Below are positions 33,801 through 45,800 of a stretch of DNA of 64,000 nt, in pieces. The notes under the pieces are model-generated. The model made no database searches and was not told where the DNA came from. It saw nothing but the letters and a program-made list of their open reading frames with translations. Source of the stretch: Chromobotia macracanthus. Taxonomy: Eukaryota; Chordata; Actinopteri; Cypriniformes; Botiidae. The stretch lies in contig JAZGTH010000066.1 of the NCBI GenBank assembly GCA_036877525.1, positions 3,477,501 to 3,541,500 of the forward strand, read 5' to 3'. Every line of letters starts with the position of its first letter. Positions within the stretch are counted from its first letter, which is position 1. A program made the position numbers and the translations under genes.

Positions 33801-36800
33801 AAAAGCATGAAATGAATTTTTTATGGTTTTGTGGACAAAATCTTCAGGCAGTTTGTGGTGCTGCACATTGTATGTAGGGGTTTCAGAACAAGGTTTCATA
33901 ATGACATTTGCTCCAGGACATCCTTTGACTTCAGAATATGTTGCACACACATCAGCTTTTTGTGAAGGTTTCTGTCACAAGTTTTTGTTCTTTGTGGGTC
34001 TGCAGGAGACTATGCAGGATTCCCCGGTTGTGGTCTTCTCCGTTTGCACAGCACTTACCGACATGACCTCAAAATTTACGCTTCAGACGAGGGTCGAGTG
34101 CAGATGACTGCGGCAGCGTTTGCAAAGGTTTATTTAAGTTTCGTCTATTTATTACAGTTTTTTACAGTTTTTTTACAGTTTATTACAGTTGGTTGACAGT
34201 GGGGTTCAAAACTTGTGTTCTTCAGAGGATGCAAGTGTTCTTCAGAGGATATTATATCGATATGTATAATATAAGGAAGTTACAATTCACAGGGACAGTT
34301 CACCCAAAAATGAAAACCCTTCCATCATTTACTCACTCTCAAGATATTTTGAAGGACGCTGGTAACCAAACAACAGTGGCACCCATTGACATCCATTGCA
34401 TAGACACAAAACCATTGAGACATTTTGCAAAATAACTTTGTGTTCCACAGAAGGAAAAATTCTTATAGGTTTGGAATGACAGTGAATGACATTTTTGAGT
34501 GAACTGTCCCTTTAATGGTGTGTCATTTCTTTGTGTGTTTAGGGTCTGTTAGCACTGGAAGGAGAACTGACTCCAATCCTCGTACAGATGGTGAAGAGTG
34601 CCAATATGAACGGACTGCTGGATAGCGACAGCGATTCTCTCACTGACTGTCAGCAGAGAGTCAAAGCTCGACTGCATGAGATCATGCAGAAGAACAGAGA
34701 CTTCACCGAGGAAGACTATCAGAAGGTGACTCAGGTTGCAACTTCCTTTTCAGAAATGGCTAATTGTTCCTGTAGCTCAACTGGTAGAGCATTGCATTAG
34801 CAATGTAAAGGTTGTGGGTTCGAGTATCAGGGAGCACATACATTGATCAGATGTATAACTTGAAGGCACTGCAAGTCACTTCGAATAAAAGCGTCTGCCA
34901 AATGTGTAAATATAAATGCAATTGTCTCTGCTTAGCTAACTTCCTCTTTAATGTGTACCGTCTTTAAGCTGGCTCCAACCAGCAGCCCATCTCTGGTGAA
35001 CTCTATGGGGGTGATTGGTAATCCAGTAAGGACCTGTGATCAGGTTCACGCCTTGATTCAAAGTCTCACTTCTCAGATCTGCAAAAGGCTGGAAGACCCG
35101 AAATCTGCAAGTTAGTGCCCCTCCTTTTCTGTATGCTTGCAGTAATCTTGGATTACTAGCGGTGTTTGCTAAACCATTTGTTTGAATCTCTAATGCTAGA
35201 GGAGGATTAAACTTTGGAATGTGTTTAGAAATGTGTGCTGTTACTTTGTTATTGGACTTTGTTTACCCGCTTGGCAGACAAATAAAAATCCCATAGACTT
35301 ATATTAAAGGAGTGGCCAGACTCATGTTGTATGTAAAAATGTAAGTTTTAAGACTATGTTATAATCTGTAATGCAAATGAAACAGACTTGCAGCTGTACC
35401 ACAGTGAGACTCTAGAGCTGATGCTCCAGCGATGGTCCAAACTGGAGCGAGACTTCCGCATGAAAAACGGACGCTACGACATCAGTAAAATCCCGGACAT
35501 CTACGACTGTGTGAAATACGACACTCAACACAACAGCTCTCTGGGATTGGAGGACACGCTGGAGCTCTTCCGTCTTTCGAGAGCTCTCGCTGACATCATC
35601 ATCCCTCAGGTACAGGAAATGTTCACCATAGCTAAACATTTCTTGACTCTCTTTTAAGCTTACTATGGTTACCTAAAACGATGAGACTGGGGTCTCTGCA
35701 GAAGAAAAGGGGATGTCTCAATTACTAGGCGTTTTCAAACTGGAAAAGGTGTTTTTTTTTATCTCTTCCTTTCTTCCCATTGGATGATTAAAAACGCCTA
35801 TCCCAGTTTGCAATTTGCCAATAATTGAGAAACAGGCTTCCGTCCTTGTTTGATTGGTTGGTTGAGGAATGCCTGTCTCGGTTTAGAAACATCCAGTAAT
35901 CGAAAACTGCCCCTTCTGTGTTCTGCAGAGACCTATAATTCAAAACTGTTAGGCCTAATACTAACAGTGGAAAAATACAATTCATTAACTTTCATTAATT
36001 CAGTAACTTTTTGGTGTAAAAATGAAAAAAAAATCAATTATTGAGCAAGTATACGACAGTGTTCATACGACGATCAGTGTTCAACACAATCTCTTTACCT
36101 TACCTCCTTACCCAATCCCCAATGATAAGTTTATAATAATGATTTATAATTTGAGCTGTTGAGTCAAATTTCCAAGGAAGTGTCAGTTTGGCATCACTTG
36201 ACGTAATGCAACGTAAGAACCTGCAATTTTATATTTCAAACAGAGATGGCAGTAGAGAGGCGAAAGTAAACGCATTGCAGCTTTAAATAACAATAAAGTG
36301 TGTAATGCCAAAAAATCAGACCTACATTGCAATGCTACTGTGTAAATAAAAAATAAATAGAATAACAATTTTTTTTTTTCCTCCACACTCTTTGCCGGTT
36401 CAGGAGTACGGAATCACCAAAGCAGAGAAGCTTGACATCGCTAGTGCCTACTGCCTGCCTCTGGTGAAGAAGATCCAGCTGGATCTTCAGCGGACTCACG
36501 AGGATGAAGCCGTCAACAAGCTCCACCCACTGTGAGTCTCTGCTGAAGCAGAATCCCAAGCATTTCATACAGTTTGAAACCTTTGTGACGAAATGATGTT
36601 TTCAAGCTTTGTATTGCAAGACCTCCGATCGTTGAAGATCTCCAGAACCTCTGTGAGTGATCAGATTGTGTCTTTCATCCCCTCTGGTGGTTCAGGTACT
36701 CGCGGGGAGTGATGTCACCGGGTCGACATGTTCGGACCCGTCTGTATTTCACCAGCGAGAGCCACGTGCATTCCCTGCTCAGCATCTTTCGTTACGGAGG

Positions 36801-39800
36801 CCTGTTGGATGTGAGTGATCCAGCGTCAGATGTTAGATGATTACGTTCTCCACAGGTTCCTGATTGTTTAAACCCTTCTGCATCTGTGTTTAGGAGCAGA
36901 AAGATGAACAGTGGAAGCAGGCAATGGACTACCTCAGTGCTGTGACTGAACTAAACTATATGACACAGATCGTTATTATGCTATATGAGGACAATAACAA
37001 GGTACGAAATGTGTTCACTCAGCTCTTTGTACCCAATAGAACGCAACAGTCTGAAACTAAAAATAAAATTAAAATGTTAAGCAAGTTCATAGTGGTCTCC
37101 TTACCTCACTCCGACTTGCAACGATAAATTCATAATTAAATTTGGTTTGGCTTCGTTTGGCTTCAACATACGTGATGAAAAATATGTAAAGTAACCTGCA
37201 ATTTCACATTTCAAACAGAGATGGCGGTAGAGAGGCGAAAGTGAGACGATTTCCAGAACCAAGGCTGCCCAAAAGTGGGCCTTCTCCCACAACTACGCCT
37301 ATAACATCTGTTGTTCATTTATCTATAGGACCCTTCCTCAGAGGAGCGCTTTCACGTGGAGTTACACTTCAGTCCGGGGGTAAAAGGGTGCAAGGATGAA
37401 GATAACGCCCCACTGGGGTTTGGGTTTCGCCCAGCCTCCTCAGAGGTGTGTGTGTGTGTACTGTTTATCACAAATACATCTGATATTTTGCTTCCCTCGG
37501 GAATGTTGATTTATATTTATTTAGGACCAGATTCCTCTGCTAAACCGTGGAATTATATACAACTTTGAAATATTGCGTGCTGGTCCTCTTCCAAAACTTC
37601 CATTTTGTATAGAACCATGAGAAGCAGACAGACCCAGGCAGCCTTGAAGACCTTTCACAAGATGAACCTGACAGAGCTGCTCTGTCTGAGCCAATGAGCA
37701 TTCAGAGGAAGTCGCCACTTATCCGGAACCGCAAGGCTGGATCCATGGAGGTGCAGTGTTGTACTGTGGACTTTACTTCTAATACAAATAAACAAAAATA
37801 ATGGACTGCAATAGGTGCTGCTCTATGTGATATTCATGATATAACGGTCCCTATACCCAGCTGACAATTTTAGGTTGTAAGAACATTTCCATTAAGTAAC
37901 AAAAACTTGGGTATAAGAATGTTGTTCAAGCATTTAATTCTGTAACTTTTTAAATCGTTCCACTTTACTACTTAAGAATAACGTTTTTTTATGTATGATA
38001 TATATATACCGTTAAAGAAACATTTTGCTAACGTACTGCAATAATGTTTTTGATAACTTTTGTGAGAACTTTTAAAGAATATTAGTCAGCGATCTGAGAA
38101 TGTTCCCTGTTACTATGAGGAGCTATCAGTTTTATAACTGTGTTTTTCTAATAGTTTGTCTATGTGTGTGTGAATGTCTTTCGGTGTGTGTGTATTTTTG
38201 TTTGCTCTCCCTGCAGGTTCTTTCAGAAAGCAACACCTCTTCTCGCGGGGCCGCGTTTCGTATCTTCCCAGCCTCCTCTCGCCTGTCTCCTGAGATCAAA
38301 CCCAGTGGGTTAGGTGGGAATCACATTTCATGTGTTGTTTTTCAATCATTCAGCAGCAGATACACCACATATCTCTGCTGTCAGCAGTTTCAGTGGAGAA
38401 ACCTCTCACCTTCTCTTCTGATCATTCAACACGCTTTAGTTTCTGTATGGCATCAGTGACGTAGTACAAAGACCCTGCCAAGTGTATTCAGAACAGAGAT
38501 CAAATCGTGCCCTGCCCACTGCTTCAAAAATGTGCCCGTGCTGCCAGTTGTGGTCTAAATATGGCTACTGGCACGACTTACTTTGCTATTCTTGTCATTT
38601 CTGTTTCCGTATACAAATAACATTTACGAGGCGACACTTTACCAGGTTGGTTTGGAGCGCTGTAATATTCAGACGTTGTGGCTGATGAGCTTCATGTATT
38701 TACACCTCGCTAAAGACTTAGAATTTGATTTGTGGATCACTTTTATAACTAAGTGCATGCTGCATCTAGCATGTCCAATTTGCATGTCTGGGTCTCGATA
38801 AAAAAAAAACAGAGGAGAATCACTGTTGTAAACTAATTCAACTTTTCAGTACTGCCCTCTGGTGGCTAAAGTTAGAAGCGTCACTACTTAGTAGGCCATA
38901 GCAAGTCACAAACCTACTCGAATAACCTTGGAAATGTATTTATGTGCTGTGTGTGTGAGTTTTGTCTAGTATAAATGAGACAGTGCATGTTAACTCATGA
39001 AAACTAACCATTACTAACCACACTACACTTCCCAACCCCTCCACCCTACGGCTCCTCCTCCTCCTCCCCACACGCAGGCGTCCAGTGTGCAGGGCTTTTC
39101 AGTGCCTCTTTCCCTAACCTGAGAGATCTAGCACGAGCTTCCCGCAAAAAATCCTTCCCTTCCAGGAGTGTGTCTTCTCGAGGCGGTATGTCCCACACAC
39201 ACACACGCTGATATGATGTGGTTTATGAGGACTCTCCATAGACCTAATGGTTTTTATACTGTACAAACTGTGTATTTTACCGAACCCTAAACCCTTACAT
39301 AAAACTTTTGGCATTTTTTAATTTAACAAAAAAAATCACCAATCACCATATTTTTTTAAGCCATTTGGTTTAGGGGGACACAGGAAGTCCCCATAAACAA
39401 TTTTAACATTGTTATACACATGCCACACACACACACACGTTTACTTACATTTATTACTTATCTGCCTAAATGGGGACATTCCATAGACTTTTATTGATTT
39501 TATACACAGCTAGCTGTAAACAATATAACCTAACCCTACCCCTCTAATCCTAACAGAATACTTTCTGCATTTTCACAATGAACAAAAAACATTATTTACT
39601 ATATTTTTATAGCGTTTTTACAAAAGAGGATGTCCCCAAAAGGGGGTTTTGCTCAGACTTGTCAAGTTTTGTACAATTGTATCCCCAATATATGGTAAGC
39701 AAACCCACGCAGAGCTGAAATCTCTCATGATTGATGAAGTGTGTAATTTCTGTCATTAGCCGCACCAAACAAAACAGCAACAATATTGACTGCTTGCAAG

Positions 39801-42800
39801 CAAGTTTCAAACATCCCTTCTGCTATTGGTTAATCAAACAGAGCCCCGGCCTGAGCTCATGTCATTGGTTGAGCCAAATGTTATATCTGGCCCAGTGGGG
39901 CCGCTCACACAAACAGATAACAATTTTGGTTGGTGCCCTAGTGGTGCAGAAATTTGCTGTCTCTCTACCAAGATGTGAATTCATGCTGCTTTCAGCATGA
40001 ATTCCAGCATTTTCTGTAATTACTACACCTTGCAGGGACTTGCATGAGTAGTTTGTCTGAATGCTTGAAATGCACACTGTAACTCATCTAGCTGTTTATG
40101 TCTGCTCTAGGCTATTCTTAGAATTGCCATCCATCTTTTCTATTATGTTTTAAATTGGACGGTTATTTACTTTTAGCCACACATAAACCAGCTGCTTTTA
40201 AAACCCTCATTTTAGCACAGTGGTTGATTGACAGGTAAGTGGGCAGTGCTTTGTTGCTGTCTGGTATGTACTTTGTATTCATGGATTCGCTGTTTACATT
40301 ACAAATGGTTTTGTTCACATGCTTCTCAATTGAATGTGGTTTAAATGAACCAGTTACACGCTTTATTTAGTCCACTTTCCACTTCTGATTGGATGATACA
40401 AGACATATCTTAATACCAGGTTTAAACGAGTTTTGAGCGACTTGTTTTTTCACAGTTACTGAATAATGATATAACGAAAAGATTGTAGTCTTTGTGTCCT
40501 CAGACTAATCGTGGGTTTGCATGATTGCAAAGCTGCAATTCGTAACTTTGTTTGGTTAAAAATGAACAAAAATCAGTTGTTAAACTTGTCATACTCCACA
40601 AGTACTCTGCAATTTTATGTTTCCAACAGAGATGGCAATAGAGAGGCAAAAGTTATGGATTGCAGCTTTAACATCCAAAATTGTGATCCATTTTATGCAG
40701 AAGGGAATGTGTTAAAGTCCTGACGCTTGAAATTTTTAATTAACTTTTTGTACTAAAATAAATACAGGAGCACAAAGATTGTCTTACCATGAAGTCTGGG
40801 CTTATTGACTGTAAGCTATTGATTTTATGATAACATTTGATGAAACATTTACTGGAAAGCATTACAATCAGACAGGTTTCATTCTCCATCAAATATCTTA
40901 TGCTCATACAGACAACTGCAATATTTGCTTCTACCAAGTTCCCTTATTAGTAGTATTAACAATTTTGTCCACAGGATGTCACTGTGTATCTGAGATGGTG
41001 GATGTCTCATTTAAGAAATTCAAAATTGCACCCAAAATACTGCCATGTCATGCTGTCGCACCCAGAAGGATGTTCTATCCTCGAGAATTCTGGGTGTTTG
41101 TTGTGACCATCTGTTGTTATTGTATTTCTCAATCTCACATTCAAGGGCAACATCTGGCTCAGTTCAGCTCATTTACCTGCTTGATGTAAATGGTTTTATG
41201 AGGAAGAGAAAAGCTTGGCAGATATTGCATTATGGTGTGAGGAAAACAAATGCTGGTAGATTTCGTAAGACTGAGCTGATTTTCAGGAGAAACTTATGAG
41301 CATATGCAGAGGGGCTCATGACAAGAGTAACTTTGAACGCCTCTCTTTTGTTTCCTCAGAGCTGCTGTCTATGCCGGCAGTAAAGAGGTTTTCTGTGTCG
41401 TATGCCAGGCATCCGACTAATGGTACGTTTGGTGTTTCTGAGTCCATGTTTTTGACTCTTTGCATGCCCTCTGCAGTTGTTTCAAAGAAGCTTCCATAAT
41501 TTTGCACCATTTCTTAAATCTGAGAGGCTGACGTTATTTTTGTCCATCACGTTTAATTCCATTTCTCACAAGGCACACTCGTCTTAATTCTTTGTCTTCT
41601 TCTGATTGGCTAGTTGCATGGGTTGTGTACCCAATATATCTCTCCTGATATATTGTCATTTGTGTGGAAAATCAATATACACTCAGACATGAAAAAGTGT
41701 GACCACTTTTCATGTTGAGCCACGTAATTTTGTTGCAGAGAAATGGTTAACCCCCCACCCATACTGTTTTGATGATCACCAGTCTCGTGCAGTTTTTTAA
41801 GTGCATTATAATGGACATCTTCATTTATCTTTATAGTTCATAGGTGTTTTTTTGGCAAACTCTTGCTGTATTTTGTAATCAACACTTTTTGCCAGTAAAG
41901 AAAACTGGAACTGGGCTCAAATTTGCATGATGATCATAGCTTTGCTTTGTCACCCACTGCTAATGGGTTGAGGGTTTGACGAATAGTTAAAAAACAAAAT
42001 TCTGTTCTTTACTCGCCCTCATGTCTTTACAAACAACTCTGACACACAAGTATCTCTTTCATACAATTAAAGTGGATGGGCACCAAAGGCATGTCAACTC
42101 AAAATAGGACAAAACAGCACCACAGTAACATTGTAGTAATTGTAAATTCCAAGTTTCCTTTTACCACATGATGTACTTTGTGTAAAGGGAAGAAGCGAAT
42201 GTTATTCTTTATACACAGAAAATGTGTCTGACAGCCAGAGTCACTATTCACTTTCATTATATGGAAAGAGCAGCTGGGATCCTGAGATCCTGCTGCTGTA
42301 TGAATCTCATTTTGTGTTCCATAGAAGATATGAAGTCGTATGGATTTTAGTTGACATGAGTGAAGTAAAGAATTTAAAAAATTGTATTTTAAAATAAGCT
42401 GTTCCTTTAACATCTGTTTTAAAGTTGATTTATTTTTACATGCTTGTGATTAAGATTTTACAACTGATAGTAAAATGTTTCTTATTTATTATATTCTCTT
42501 GGTCTGTCAGGATAAAGCTGCTGTTTTGGTGTCCAAACATCAATTAGCATTTACTGGCAATTTACTTGTAATAGTTCTTAAACTGTTGGCTTGTTGGATA
42601 TGTTTAGAAGTTTTAGACTATCTCTACATCTGTGTCCTGTTTTAAACCCAGCAAACTTGGTGACTGTCTGCAGGCTGTAATGTATTTTGCTCATAAAACA
42701 GTGGTGCTTTTGAAATCCAGAACCTTATCAGACAAAGCACGTTTATTACATTGTAAAGTTAGCTTTCCTTTTTAGTAGTTTCTTAGTCATTTATTAAAAT

Positions 42801-45800
42801 AATGACCTGTGTTCAATTCAAGATCAACAAGTTAAGTTTAGTCAGGTATACTTTTAAAACTGTGTGTTTTAACGTTTATGGCCCGTCCCTTTTTAATAAA
42901 CGAGACAAGTCGAAATTATTTTCGCGATCAACATTATTATAATGATGCTAGCATATTAACTTCCATAGAACCTGGAATTTTCCTTTAATGTTGGTGTCCC
43001 TGAAGGGAATCTAGTTTAATCCAGTTTCTAGAATCGAGTTTTATGAAGTTGCATCGTTTTTCGAGACACAGTTGCAGGAAATTGATCAAACTCTGTTTAT
43101 TCAGTATGACAGTTCAACAGCCCTCTAGGGAAACTCACCAGCCTACAATGCCTTCAGACCGGCCACCCAACCGTTACTAAAACATGTTCCCTGTCAGCAC
43201 GTCACATTTTAATTTGTGTTTATCATTTTACCAGGGTTGAACCTTTTTTCAAAATGAAGAAAGAAGCTGTTTGTTGTGTTAAAAACCCTGACTCTCAGGT
43301 CTACAATTAGAACAGAATTGCAGTTTTAAATTAGATTTAATAGTCCTGTTTTTATTCTGTGAAGTGTCATTTATTTTAACGAACAGGAAAAATTAGGACG
43401 TCATCGTACGCCTCAAGCTCATTGGCTGAGCTTTGATTATTGGGGCTTTTTGTGGCTGATTTTGTTCAGCTGACGGTGTTTCGACCCTTCAGTTGTTGCA
43501 TGCACTGTAAAAAGAGCTTTGCTGTACCTCGCGTCACTGTTTTGTCTGTCTTCTAAATACACCGACTTGCCCCTGAAAATAGCTGCAGGTCCTGAAAAAA
43601 CAGAAACATTAATTTGGAGTCATTAATTATAAGCTGCTGAGTCATTCAGGAAAAACATGTCAGCAGGGGCTGGAAAACAGGGCAGTCTGCTGCCATGGGT
43701 TCTCCTACCTCTCCTCCATCATCATCTCGTCCTCTCCGTTCTCCCCATCCATCCTAAATCTCCAGCCCACTCTGTCCCTCCTCCATCTTAACCACCTCCT
43801 TGCTTGCCTCATCTCTTCTCTCTCATCTCTCCCACACCACCTCTTCCTGTTGCTTACTGCACTCATGTCCCTTGGCTCTTTTTACTAATGTTGTGCTTAC
43901 ACATAATTTGACTTTGTTTATCAGTAAATGGAGAAACTGCTGAAGAAGATCTTCTGTTGGCTAGTTTATTTATGAATGAGAAATGGGCTTTTAGCACAAG
44001 TGAATTTGTTTGCTGTGTTTGTATGGCAGGATATAATGGTCATAAAAGCCTCATAAAAGTATGAAATGTCACCCAGGTGCAAAACACGCCCTTAATGAGG
44101 AGGTTTTCCTTAAAAAGGAACTGAATTCATTACAACTTATTGAAATGACATGTGTATATGAATGCAAGCAAATTATAAATGATACACACACGTCACTTGA
44201 CAAAGCTATCAGTACATTTTTGTAACTGACAGAAAGGATTGCTAACACGTTTTCAAATCTGCCGAATCTCAACTGATTTATTAATTCGATGTATCGTTCC
44301 GTCGTTTTCCACTTTTTCCTCTTCACTTCCCAGAATTCCTCCTGCCAGTAACTTCCCCATTTTACCCCCCACTTCCTTATTTCTTATTTCCCTCCCTCTC
44401 CCGCTTTCTCGTCAGCTTTGGGAAGAGCAGCATGTGTCAGAGCTGCTGGTTGGGCTTTTTTCTGACCCTGCTCTGTCCCACCACCTACATCACTGCTCCT
44501 GCCACCTACGCCTGCTCTCCAATTGGCTCCACTCTCACCGGGATATCCCAGAATGCCTTTCTGGTCAGCCCCTGTGTCATTCGCTCTGTCGTCACCTTGG
44601 TCCACTTCCCGTTAGCTCATTTGTCATGTACACATACACTCTGGGGCTTCAGATGTTGCTAAAGCACTACCGCATCTGCTCTGCTCATTTACTGTATTTA
44701 CTGTATTTTACTGTATACTGTTTTTCTTCTCTGTATGCAAATGCAGCTTTATTGTAGCTGTCTAACTCTTCAATATAACCTATATTTCTTTTTCTTATCG
44801 CATGTCTGTGTGTTTTGCTTGGTGAAAACAGCTTGCTCACATAGAGTATGCCTACACAAAGTAAGTATAACAATTTATAAAGCCATCTTATTATACTCTT
44901 TGCAATGAAAACGAGTCTGCGTCACAATGTTAGGCTCAGACTTATAAATCACATTAAGGTTTTTTTTTTTTAAATGTTGTAAGTGTGCTGCTGAGTCAGA
45001 ATTTCAGGCCATCCAGAACAACACAAGAATCTTTTAATGTAGATGCAACAGATGATGGTAGTTTATTGTGGCCAGAGGCTGTCCAGCACCATGTGAATTC
45101 AAACACTTGAAATGTGCAGTAAATTTGTATTTGTCCTTTTTAAGCCAGTCGTCACATTTAACTGCTGTATGAAAAAATCCTTTGCAAAGATACTTTAAAA
45201 ATTCTTTGTGTGTGTGTGTGTTTGATGGAAAAACATATTGCTTTTAATCCCCAGCTTGACCAGCACTAGACCAACACTAACTAGCATACTAAACTATCAT
45301 AAACACTAACTAGCACACTAAACTAGCATAAACCACAATCCGAACAACGACAGAAAGTCATGTTTGTCTAAACTGTCTTTATAGCCTATAACACTGGCAA
45401 AATTACAACAATAAAGAAAAAACAAATAAATGAGCTATTTCTATGTGATGCATAGCAGAATGTTAAAGAAATCTTCCATTTAGGCTCTTTATTTACATCA
45501 TTTAATTGCATTACCACTAACCCAAACACATTCGCAAACATTGTTATAGGGCTATTATAGTTCTAGTGCACTTGTTTTTCAAAGAATTATTTCTCAAATG
45601 TCTTTGTTTGTTAGTTAAACCCACATGCACGTAATTCTCCTAATTGGTTTATTAGTGTGCCGCAGTCTGCCGTAATTCTGCTGAGCGTTAAACAGATAAT
45701 GCCTTTACTTTAATAAAGACAAACACTTTGTTAATGGGCCACGATAATAGAGTTCTGTAGAGCTGTTGCCGTTGTAACAGAAGGTTGAATTTTCTGTTTA

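Larger units (their letters stand above)
28913..37445 (+). other. ppip5k1: PPIP5K1 exons for the histidine-phosphatase-like domain
   Basis: Coding exons: 28913-28999, 29074-29149, 29312-29421, 31350-31435, 31723-31848, 34006-34127, 34543-34725, 34969-35110, 35386-35609, 36404-36531, 36696-36810, 36894-37001, 37329-37445. They encode residues 388-929. The phosphatase signature RHGDRTPK is at residues 399-406 (28944 onward). Other family blocks are LKWGGELTPAGRVQAEELG, IYASDEGRVQMTAAAFAKG, YDISKIPDIYDCVKYD and YFTSESHVHSLLS. The Arg-His pair needed for phosphate release in yeast and fission-yeast homologues is kept, so the domain should be active. Confidence 0.95.

Noticed and set aside
25432..34918. 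tRNA-like sequences at 25432, 26091 and 34765 (plus) and at 4436 and 11965 (minus)
   Set aside because: They have A and B boxes but do not form a complete cloverleaf with matched arms. Most continue into the teleost SINE tail, so they are SINEs and not tRNA genes.
44239..44757. Plus-strand frame of 172 codons in a PPIP5K1 intron
   Set aside because: Pyrimidine-rich sequence gives a Ser/Leu/His-rich translation. The conserved PPIP5K1 exons on either side already join in phase without it, and I recognise no family.
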